A program made the translations under genes and the position numbers. Source: Mesorhizobium erdmanii USDA 3471 (GTDB lineage Bacteria; Pseudomonadota; Alphaproteobacteria; Rhizobiales; Rhizobiaceae). Taken from it: 64,000 nucleotides of DNA. Within the stretch, counting starts at the first letter, position 1; each line of letters starts with the position of its first letter. Below are positions 1-7,205 of the stretch, in pieces. The stretch is from positions 19,465-83,464 of the forward strand of contig NZ_AXAE01000029.1 of the NCBI RefSeq assembly GCF_000472705.1, read 5' to 3'. The notes beneath the pieces are model-generated. The model saw nothing but the letters and a program-made list of their open reading frames with translations, did no database searches and had not been told where the DNA came from.

Positions 1-1073
1 CCGATCCCTATGCCGGTGTTTGCAGAGCCGCCCGACGGCGGAGCATCATTGACATTGTACGGGTAGGGCCGGGCCTCGACACATCCTTGCCAACTGGCGA
101 ACGGGCCGTAGGTATCGACGTAGTCATAGGCGTCGTAGCTGCGCTTGCAGGTATTGTTCGAATAGTACTCGGCACAGACGACACGCTTGCTGTTGACGAC
201 GCGCTCGTGGTTCGTGACGACCTGCATGTCGCGGTAGAGCGAGAACCGGGTCAGCATCTGGCCTTCCTGGGCACCCCATCCCGAGCCGCGCTTGTACCAG
301 ATGCCGTTGGTCTGCTGGGCGTATTTGTCGGCGGCGTTCAGCGTCGACCAATCGAAATTCTCGTTCGACACCGGCGACAGGCCCTCCGTGTCCATCCACG
401 ACGCGTTGCCATTGCCTGGGCCGACATTGACCGAAGCGGCAAAGGGCACGAGGCCGAATTGCACCGGCTTGTCGACCTGCTTGATCATCGCCGCCTGCTG
501 CGCCAGCGTGTCGACCAGCTGCTTGGACGCGGTCTTGAGCAGATCGATGCGCTTCTGGCCAGAGCCCGTGCCGAGCGTGGTCATCGATCCGGAATTGTCG
601 AGCACCAGGGCAACTTCCAGCGTGTTCTTCAGCCGGACCTGGGAAGTGACGTTGAAGTTGATCCTCTGGTTGGCATCGGTTCCGGATTCACCGACGAGCT
701 GGGCGAAGGCCGGATAGAAATAGGGCTTGTAGGCAAGCTGTGCCGTCATCGTCAGCAGGCCGCCGCCGCTGGTGTTGCTCGGCAAGGTGACGTTGAGCGT
801 CGTGCTGGCCGGATCGATGTCGTTCAAATTGGCGTTGAAGAAATCGAGCGCATAGGCTTTCAACTGGTCGTCGGTTGCCCCTTCCGTCAGCCGGCGCGCG
901 GTGGCGAAGTTGGCGGCGTCGAGCGCATTCGTCACCATCTGCTTTTCACGGTTCATTTCCGTGAAATCGATCGCGATCGCCAGGCCGCCCATCAGCGGGG
1001 CCATCGCCACGACTGTCATAAGAGCATAGTTGCCGCGTCTGTCGCGGCGGAACCGACGCCAAAGTTCATGCAT
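1..1073 (-). CDS. TadG-like pilus-assembly vWA protein, copy 1 (cut by the left edge)
   Basis: The minus-strand reading frame is open from an ATG at 1073 to the window edge, about 357 codons, so the C-terminus is missing. The N-terminus has a basic stretch and one hydrophobic segment (roughly residues 18-38) with the motif RRGNYALMTVVAMAPLMGG, typical of TadE/TadG-type Flp pilus proteins anchored in the inner membrane. Around residues 150-165 lies a von Willebrand A metal site, LVLDNSGSMT (DxSxS). The protein is clearly paralogous to the next gene, which has the same domain order and shared blocks such as PVQF.LVPFAASVNVGP. A role in surface pilus or adhesin assembly is inferred from the family. 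Confidence 0.85.
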   Translation of the reverse strand, partial: MHELWRRFRRDRRGNYALMTVVAMAPLMGGLAIAIDFTEMNREKQMVTNALDAANFATARRLTEGATDDQLKAYALDFFNANLNDIDPASTTLNVTLPSNTSGGGLLTMTAQLAYKPYFYPAFAQLVGESGTDANQRINFNVTSQVRLKNTLEVALVLDNSGSMTTLGTGSGQKRIDLLKTASKQLVDTLAQQAAMIKQVDKPVQFGLVPFAASVNVGPGNGNASWMDTEGLSPVSNENFDWSTLNAADKYAQQTNGIWYKRGSGWGAQEGQMLTRFSLYRDMQVVTNHERVVNSKRVVCAEYYSNNTCKRSYDAYDYVDTYGPFASWQGCVEARPYPYNVNDAPPSGGSANTGIGI

Positions 1074-1216
1074 GTCTTGCAGCGGCCCCCGCCGGCGGAT
1101 TCTCGATTGACGTCAACTTTCCACAAAACGCTGAAGGACGGGTTTGGGAAACCGCTCTATTGCTCGGTCGGCGCTTCACCAACCGCTAACCAATCCGAGG
1201 CCGATGTCGCGACCCG

Positions 1217-1251
1217 CCCAAAAACAAAACGCCCTGCCGAGGCAGGGCGTT
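1217..1251 (-). terminator. Rho-independent terminator for the second TadG-like gene
   Basis: A perfect inverted repeat ACGCCCTGCC / GGCAGGGCGT with a 2-nt centre occupies 1229-1250. On the minus strand it is followed by GTTTTGTTTTTGG, a T-rich tract. It begins 20 nt after the stop codon of the minus-strand gene ending at 1272 and separates it from the paralog that starts at 1073, so the two copies are probably transcribed separately. Confidence 0.8.
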
Positions 1252-1271
1252 TGCGAGAGGAACCCCGACGA

Positions 1272-3233
1272 TCAGCTGACGATGCGCAGGTTGGACAGTT
1301 CGTTGCCGATCGCCTTGAAATCGTCGGAGAGCGTTGCTCCGGTCGAATTCCAGAACAGCTTCTCTGGCTTGCTGGGATCTGTCTGATCCTTGCGAAAGCG
1401 GGAATCAGAGGAGCAAGCCTTCAAAGCATCCATCTGGGCTTTTTCGGCTGTGTTCTTCGAATCAAGATCGAGTGCGATCGTCATGACGATGATATTGCCA
1501 GCCTTGGCGTTGTCGCAAAGTGCGGTGAACTGCTCGTTCATGGCATTTGAGTAGTTTTCTTCCGTGTAGGTGGACTTGCCGATATTTGAGCTGGTGTTCA
1601 TGTACATCCGCGTTGTGCTGGTGCCGCTGTATCCGACGCCGGTATAGCCAAATGCGGAGTAGCTTGATCTGTTGTTGGCGTAGTCGTTCCTACGGAAGTA
1701 CCCGGGGGTGTAGTAAGTGTTCGCGCCGTCCGTCAGCACGATCACCACCTTGTCATTGCCTCTCTCCGTCTCCGGTCGCCCTTCGGTAAACGGCGCCCCG
1801 CTGGACAATGTACGCCAGCCCCAGGCCAGCCCTTCTGGAACGTTCGTCGCACCGACAGCTTGCATGTTGTCGATTGCAGTTTTGATCTTGTTCAATCCGG
1901 AACTGATGGTGACGTCGGTCAGCGCGGTTATCGGGGTGGTTGTGCAACTGTAGTTCGGCCCTCCGTCGATCGGGTCCGGGATGGCAAAGCCCATGGGGGC
2001 CGGGTAGAGATACTTCGCCATGTTCGTCTGGCGCGCCAATTGCGAGATCTGGCTGGTGTTGGTCGAGGTGTTGTTGTCGTCCCACCAGCTATTGATGACG
2101 TTGAAGGTTTTGACGGAACCATTGCTCAAGGTCCATTTGTTTCCAGGCTCGTCCGGCGCGAACATTGGCACGAACATTGTAGCGGGCGTTCCCGTAGAGG
2201 CAGCAGTATCGCTGATGTTATGAGGGCTTGGTCGGGCTTCGACGCATCCACCCCAAGCTGCCGTCCGTCCATAGTCGGGGACGGTGACGGTATCGGGTAC
2301 GCATGTGGTCCTGCCGCTTCTTGTAGTGCAAGTCTGGGTTCCTGTCGGCGCCTGATGTGAGCCTATCTGGGTCTGCATCAGATCGAACAGGGAAAATCGC
2401 GTGAGCGGTCGGTCCTTCTGGGCGGCACTCCACCCGGCTCCTTTGGCATACCAAACGCCAGCGAGATTCTCGGCGTACTTGTTCGATCCCCATGGCGAAG
2501 CGGACGGACTCATGCTCGCCAGCCAGCCGAAATTCTCGTGATGGATCGGCGAGATGCCGGTGGTATCCATCCAGGCCGCCGAAGCATTGTCCGGGCCGAC
2601 ATTCACTGACGCGGCGAAGGGAACCAGGCTGAACTGGACTGGTCTGGTGACCTGTCTCATCATCTGGGCCTGACCGGCCAACTGATCGACCAGCTGCTTG
2701 GCGGCACTCTTGAGCAGGTCGAACCGGACCTTATTGGAACCTTTGCCGAGCTCGGTCATCGAGCCGGAATTGTCGAGCACCAGGGACACTTCCAGCGTAT
2801 TTTTCAGGCGGACTTCGGAACATGTGTTGAAGGCGACGTTGGCATCCCCGCCAGTTCCGCCCAACAGGATTCTCGCCGTCGGCGCGAAGTAGGGCTTGTA
2901 GGTCAGGGTGCCGCAGAGCTTCAGGGTTCCGCCGCCGGTGTTGTTGTTGGGCAGTGTCACGGCCAGCGTCGTGTTGGCCGGGTCGATATGCGCAAGATTG
3001 GTCTCGAAGAAATTCTTGGCATAAGCCTTGGCGTCGGCGTCGCTGGCACCGGCAACGATCTGCTGGGCGGTGGCGATGCCGGCGGCATCCAGGGCATTCA
3101 GGGCGTTCTGCCGCTGGCGCGACATTTCGGTAAAATCGATACCGAGCGCCAGACCGCCGATCAGCGGGACCGTGGCCAGGACAGTCATCAGCGCGTAATT
3201 GCCACGCCGATCGTTTCCGAATTTACGGATCAT
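1272..3233 (-). CDS. TadG-like pilus-assembly vWA protein, copy 2
   Basis: About 653 residues from the preferred ATG at 3233, which has GAGG upstream and aligns with the start of the neighbouring paralog. An in-frame ATG at 3260 would add nine residues but has no ribosome-binding site. The order is a basic N-terminus with DRRGNYALMTV, one transmembrane segment, a TadE-like region, then a split von Willebrand A domain with LVLDNSGSMTE (MIDAS DxSxS) near residue 155 and VVIVLTDGANTYY near residue 495. A long Ser/Thr/Asn-rich insert with several cysteines separates the two halves. Members of this family are usually annotated TadE/TadG or pilus assembly protein. They are held in the inner membrane with the vWA part outside. 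Confidence 0.88.
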   Translation of the reverse strand: MIRKFGNDRRGNYALMTVLATVPLIGGLALGIDFTEMSRQRQNALNALDAAGIATAQQIVAGASDADAKAYAKNFFETNLAHIDPANTTLAVTLPNNNTGGGTLKLCGTLTYKPYFAPTARILLGGTGGDANVAFNTCSEVRLKNTLEVSLVLDNSGSMTELGKGSNKVRFDLLKSAAKQLVDQLAGQAQMMRQVTRPVQFSLVPFAASVNVGPDNASAAWMDTTGISPIHHENFGWLASMSPSASPWGSNKYAENLAGVWYAKGAGWSAAQKDRPLTRFSLFDLMQTQIGSHQAPTGTQTCTTRSGRTTCVPDTVTVPDYGRTAAWGGCVEARPSPHNISDTAASTGTPATMFVPMFAPDEPGNKWTLSNGSVKTFNVINSWWDDNNTSTNTSQISQLARQTNMAKYLYPAPMGFAIPDPIDGGPNYSCTTTPITALTDVTISSGLNKIKTAIDNMQAVGATNVPEGLAWGWRTLSSGAPFTEGRPETERGNDKVVIVLTDGANTYYTPGYFRRNDYANNRSSYSAFGYTGVGYSGTSTTRMYMNTSSNIGKSTYTEENYSNAMNEQFTALCDNAKAGNIIVMTIALDLDSKNTAEKAQMDALKACSSDSRFRKDQTDPSKPEKLFWNSTGATLSDDFKAIGNELSNLRIVS

Positions 3234-3527
3234 TGCCTCGAAATACCCCCGCCAAATCAATTGTTCGTGAGGACGGTGTCATAAATCGTTAAATTTCAGG
3301 TTGCCGGAATATCTCCAAGGTCGATCTGCCCTTTCAACGCGCGTTAACCAAATGCTGTCCAATGGCGGCTCTTGGCCAGCGGATAGCGGCGATCGGGCGG
3401 AAGAGGCGCCTTCGCCGTCGATCTCCAGGTGAAAGCTGGTGACAGCATGGATCGGTTCGGATAATTCCAACCCGCTCGGCGAACCGTCGGCCGCGGCACT
3501 CGCAACGCTCATATTGAAGGAAACGGC

Positions 3528-4388
3528 ATGGCGGATTCGCCCGAAATCGTCGGCTCGCTCGAAGACGTCTCGAAAGCCTATTCGGCAATTCTTTGCGATG
3601 TCTGGGGCGTGGTGCACAATGGCGAATGGCATTTTCCGGCAGCCGCGGCGGCGCTCGCCAGGGCAAGGGCGGCCGGCATTCCCGTTGTTCTCATCACCAA
3701 TTCGCCTCGCCGCAGCGCAGATGTCGTGGCTCAGATGAGTGCGATCGGCGTTCCGCCGTCTGCCTACGACCGTGTGGTGACCTCGGGCGATGTGACCCGT
3801 GACCTGATCGCCGATGGACCGCGCAAGGTCTTCCACATCGGCGCCGACCGCGATCTGACCCTCTATGACGGCCTCGACGTCGATCTCGTCGAGGAGTTCG
3901 AAGCAGCCGGCGTCGTGTGCACCGGGCTGTTCAATGACGAGGTCGAGAAACCTGAGGACTATGCCGACCTCTTGCGCCGACTGCGTGCCAGGAACCTGCC
4001 GTTTATCTGCGCCAATCCCGATATCATGGTGGAACGCGGCGAACGGATCATCTGGTGCGCCGGTGCCCTGGCGCGCGACTATGCCCAGCTCGGCGGCCGC
4101 ACGCTGATCGCCGGAAAGCCCTACGCGCCTGTCTACGATGTCGCGATGAAGGAGGTGGCGGAGGTGCTTGGCCGCCCGATTGAACGGTCTCGGATATTGG
4201 CCATCGGCGATGGCATGATGACCGATGTGAAGGGCGCCGCCGACAATGGTTTCGACGTTCTCTATGTCTCCGGCGGCATTCATGCCCGCGACTACGGCGA
4301 CGCATCCCGGCCGGATCCGGCAAAGCTCGGGCTCTTCCTGGAACGGCACGGCTATCGTCCGGTCGCCGTCATGGTCAGGCTGCAGTAG
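3528..4388 (+). CDS. TIGR01459 family HAD-superfamily class IIA hydrolase
   Basis: 286 residues, starting at an ATG with GAAGGA upstream. HAD motifs are visible: nucleophile Asp24 in CDVWGVVHNG, motif II ITNSPRR, a lysine in AGKPY and motif III AIGDGMMTDVKGA. The usual DxDG of NagD-type phosphatases reads DVWG, as is typical of the TIGR01459 subfamily. The substrate is unknown. The stop codon is directly followed by the GTG of ribF, so the two are probably co-transcribed. This suggests a phosphatase linked to flavin nucleotide metabolism, which is an inference from context only. Confidence 0.9.
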   Translation: MADSPEIVGSLEDVSKAYSAILCDVWGVVHNGEWHFPAAAAALARARAAGIPVVLITNSPRRSADVVAQMSAIGVPPSAYDRVVTSGDVTRDLIADGPRKVFHIGADRDLTLYDGLDVDLVEEFEAAGVVCTGLFNDEVEKPEDYADLLRRLRARNLPFICANPDIMVERGERIIWCAGALARDYAQLGGRTLIAGKPYAPVYDVAMKEVAEVLGRPIERSRILAIGDGMMTDVKGAADNGFDVLYVSGGIHARDYGDASRPDPAKLGLFLERHGYRPVAVMVRLQ

Positions 4389-5375
4389 GTGGCAATGGTG
4401 GGCTTCCAGCATCTCTCGGCAACCGCGCCGCTGCCCGCCAATCTGCGTGGCGGCGTTGTCGCGATCGGCAATTTCGATGGCGTCCACCGCGGTCATCAGG
4501 CGGTGCTCGAACGGGCGTTGGCCGAGGCTGTGCGGCGTGACGTGCCGGCCCTGGTGCTGAGCTTCGAACCGCACCCGCGAAAGGTCTTCAGGCCCGACAT
4601 GCCGTTGTTCGTGCTGACGCCGCCGCCGATGAAGGCACGGCTCCTGTCGTTGCTGGGCTTTGCCGCGCTCGTCGAGCAGCCATTCACCCGCGACTTCGCC
4701 TCGCTGTCGGCGGAAGCGTTCGTCACCGACGTGCTGGAGAGGACGCTCGGCATCACCCACGCGGTGACCGGTTTCGATTTTCATTTCGGTAGGGATCGCC
4801 AGGGCGGGCCGGCCTATCTGATGGCGGCCGGCGAACGCCATGGGTTTGGCGTGACACTCGTCGACGCCTTTCGCGACGAGGGCGCCGAGGTGGTGTCGTC
4901 GAGCCGTATCCGCGGCTTGCTATGCGATGGCAATGTGGCCGAGGCCGCTGGCCTGCTCGGCTATCGCTTCACCGTGGAGAGCGAGGTGGTGGGCGGCCAG
5001 CAACTCGGCCGCACGCTTGGCTTCCCGACAGCCAACATGAGACTTTCGCCGGAAGCGACTCTCAAGGAAGGGATTTATGCCGTCCGCTTTCGGCGCGCCG
5101 ACGGCACCTTGCACGACGGCGTTGCCAGCTTCGGCCGCCGCCCGACCGTCGACGACAATGGCGCGCCGCTTCTGGAAACATTCGTCTTCGATTTTTCCGG
5201 CGATCTCTATGGCGAGACCTGCGAGGTCTCGTTCTTCGGCTTCCTGCGCAGCGAGATCAAATTCGACGGGCTCGATGCATTGGTGGTGCAGATGAAGCGC
5301 GATGAAGCCGAAGCACGCGCCCTGCTTGCCGGCGTCAAGCCGCTTTCGCAGCTCGACGCCGCCATTGCATTCTGA
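4389..5375 (+). CDS. ribF: Bifunctional riboflavin kinase / FAD synthetase
   Basis: 328 residues from a GTG at 4389; an ATG two codons later (4395) is an equally possible start. The N-terminal FMN adenylyltransferase domain has GNFDGVHRGHQAV, the HxGH-type nucleotidyltransferase motif, and SSSRIRGLL near residue 170. The C-terminal flavokinase domain has GRTLGFPTANM. The enzyme phosphorylates riboflavin to FMN and adenylates it to FAD in the cytoplasm. It directly abuts the HAD hydrolase gene. In several Rhizobiales ribF lies close to ileS, as here, with two unrelated genes between. Confidence 0.96.
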   Translation: MAMVGFQHLSATAPLPANLRGGVVAIGNFDGVHRGHQAVLERALAEAVRRDVPALVLSFEPHPRKVFRPDMPLFVLTPPPMKARLLSLLGFAALVEQPFTRDFASLSAEAFVTDVLERTLGITHAVTGFDFHFGRDRQGGPAYLMAAGERHGFGVTLVDAFRDEGAEVVSSSRIRGLLCDGNVAEAAGLLGYRFTVESEVVGGQQLGRTLGFPTANMRLSPEATLKEGIYAVRFRRADGTLHDGVASFGRRPTVDDNGAPLLETFVFDFSGDLYGETCEVSFFGFLRSEIKFDGLDALVVQMKRDEAEARALLAGVKPLSQLDAAIAF

Positions 5376-5376
5376 C

Positions 5377-5931
5377 TTACTTTTTGAGCGCCAGGCCGAC
5401 GGCGATGAAGGTCCAGCCCTGGAAGATCAAGTCGATCGCCAGGAATAGTCCGAGCACCCACAGGCTGTTGACCGGCCAGCCCATGGCGATGATCAGGCCG
5501 GCAAGCACGCTGATGAGACCCGCCGCGACAATCCAGCCCCAGCCCCTTTCCGGACGGTGACTGTAGCCGACCCAGGCCCGCAGCGCGCCGGAAGCGACGA
5601 GCGCAACGGCCAGCAGGAAGGTCAGCACCGCCGAGGCCAGCAGCGGATTGTCGAAGGCGAAAAATCCGGCGACCGCGTAAAGAAGTCCACTGAGCAGCCA
5701 GTAGAAGAAGCGGCCCCAGGTCTTGACGCCGAAAGCATGCATGATCTCGATGATGCCGGCCACCAGCATCAGCCAGCCGACGACATAGACGGAAGCCACC
5801 GTGGCGATGAACAGATTACCGAAGGCAATGCCGCCGAGGATCAGCAACAACACGCCAAGGCCGACAAACCATCCCCACTTTGCTCGGGTCTCGCCGATCG
5901 CGTTCTTCAGTGTATCGCCGTGCAATGTCAT
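5377..5931 (-). CDS. HdeD family (DUF308) membrane protein
   Basis: 184 residues from the ATG at 5931, chosen because GGAGGT lies 6 nt upstream; the longer frame to 5961 lacks a site. Six hydrophobic segments span nearly the whole protein, e.g. VGLGVLLLILGGIAFG and IVAAGLISVLAGLIIAMGW, with internally repeated pairs typical of DUF308/HdeD. HdeD is linked to acid resistance in Escherichia coli, but the biochemical role is not known. It converges tail-to-tail with ribF (the stops are 1 nt apart). Confidence 0.88.
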   Translation of the reverse strand: MTLHGDTLKNAIGETRAKWGWFVGLGVLLLILGGIAFGNLFIATVASVYVVGWLMLVAGIIEIMHAFGVKTWGRFFYWLLSGLLYAVAGFFAFDNPLLASAVLTFLLAVALVASGALRAWVGYSHRPERGWGWIVAAGLISVLAGLIIAMGWPVNSLWVLGLFLAIDLIFQGWTFIAVGLALKK

Positions 5932-6107
5932 GTCGCCACCTCCATCGGGGACCGCCAGCATGCAACGAAATTAGCTCCCGTGCCGGTCCCCGTCCAGCCG
6001 ATGGTGCAGGCGATACGAAGCGGATGTCTCATCCTTAAATCAAATTTTACCAAAGCCTCGTCAAAGCTGTCACCGAGAGACAGTTGTATCGTGTTAGTGG
6101 AGTGGCC

Positions 6108-6920
6108 ATGAGTCCGGTCGGGAAGATTTCTGCAGCCTTGGCTGCCGTGATGCTGGCGACGTCAGGCGCGGCCGAGGCCGGCGACGGGGCTTTCGGCTGG
6201 CTGTCCGGTGACTGGTATCTGACGGTTGGTGCCACTGGCCTGGTCGCGCCGAATTTCGAGGGCGGCAAGAAATACATGCTGAGCGCCCAGCCCATTATCT
6301 CCTTGGGCAAGGCTGGTCCCCAGGCACGCTTCACCTCCCGCAACGACAACATTTCGTTGGCGCTTGTCGATGATGGCAGTGTGCGTGCCGGCCTGACCGG
6401 CAAGTTCCTCTTCACGCGTGACGACAGCAATGCCGATGAACTCAAGGGGCTCGATCCGGTCCGCTGGGGTGGCGAGGTCGGCGGCTTCTTTGAATTCTAT
6501 CCGACCGACTGGCTGCGCGCGCGAGCCGAATTGCGGCACGGCATCCGTGCCCATAACGGCTTTGTCGCCGATATCGCCGCCGACGCCTTCTATGATGTGA
6601 CGCCGACTGTCAGAATTTCAGGTGGCCCGCGCGTGTCCTTCGCCTCGGCCAACTATTTCGACGCCTATTATGGCGTCAATGCGCAGGAAGCGGTGGCCTC
6701 GGGCCTGAGCCAATACAGTCCCGGTGGCGGCCTGAAGTCCGTTGGCCTCGGCGGCGCGGTGACCTGGAAGGTGACCGATCCGATGACCGCCAGCCTGTTC
6801 GGCGAATATTCGCGCCTGGAGGGTCCAGCGGCCGATTCCAGCCTGGTCAAGGAGCGTGGCGACCGCAATCAGTTCATGGTCGGTGTGTCGACCACCTATC
6901 GCTTCGACTTCAAGATGTAG
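6108..6920 (+). CDS. MipA/OmpV family outer membrane protein
   Basis: 270 residues from the ATG at 6108. A TTG 24 nt upstream is less likely because only the ATG gives a clean signal peptide, MSPVGKISAALAAVMLATSG ending at AEA (about residue 24). The mature part has alternating aromatic and polar strands (GDWYLTVGATGLVAPNFEGG, FFEFYPTDWLRARAELRHG) and ends in aromatic YRFDFKM, as expected for an outer membrane beta-barrel. MipA/OmpV proteins act as small porins or scaffolds for murein enzymes; the role here is not known. Confidence 0.88.
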   Translation: MSPVGKISAALAAVMLATSGAAEAGDGAFGWLSGDWYLTVGATGLVAPNFEGGKKYMLSAQPIISLGKAGPQARFTSRNDNISLALVDDGSVRAGLTGKFLFTRDDSNADELKGLDPVRWGGEVGGFFEFYPTDWLRARAELRHGIRAHNGFVADIAADAFYDVTPTVRISGGPRVSFASANYFDAYYGVNAQEAVASGLSQYSPGGGLKSVGLGGAVTWKVTDPMTASLFGEYSRLEGPAADSSLVKERGDRNQFMVGVSTTYRFDFKM

Positions 6921-7101
6921 GCGAATCGAACGAGACGCTTTATTCCTGCGCCTATCTCCGCTAAAAGCCACGCCATGATGAGCTTTTCGCGCCTTTTCGC
7001 GATCGCGATACGAATTACTGGCCCGGTGCTCCGGGTGGCCTGAGCGCCGCCGGAGCCGCCGGGAGTTTCGCGCTCGCCCCGCGCTTTTCCAGAACATTGA
7101 C

Positions 7102-7143
7102 GCATATCGCCCAAAAGTGGGTCCGGTTTGGGAAACGATATGC
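7102..7143. repeat. Palindromic intergenic repeat upstream of ileS
   Basis: The arms GCATATCG and CGATATGC enclose CCCAAAAGTGGGTCCGGTTTGGGAAA. The core CGCCCAAAAGTG...CGGTTTGGGA-AACGA matches the two copies after ileS (10199 and 10256). The element lies 62 nt before the preferred ileS start. An in-frame ATG at 7140 falls inside the right arm, so automatic start calls could be drawn into the repeat. Confidence 0.75.
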
Positions 7144-7205
7144 ATCAACCCAAAGACTTCAACGCCCGGGCTTTTGTGCCGACGGGCTATGCAGATGGCA
7201 GATCA

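Noticed and set aside
4300..4395. FMN riboswitch before ribF
   Set aside because: ribF directly abuts the upstream gene, leaving no room for a leader RNA.
3279..4841. 520-residue minus-strand open frame
   Set aside because: It lies antisense to the HAD hydrolase and ribF genes, which have clear motifs; the antisense product is His/Arg-rich without family features, a GC-rich shadow.
7082..7205. T-box or attenuator controlling ileS
   Set aside because: No leader peptide, specifier loop or terminator was recognisable; the palindrome belongs to a repeat family also found after the gene.
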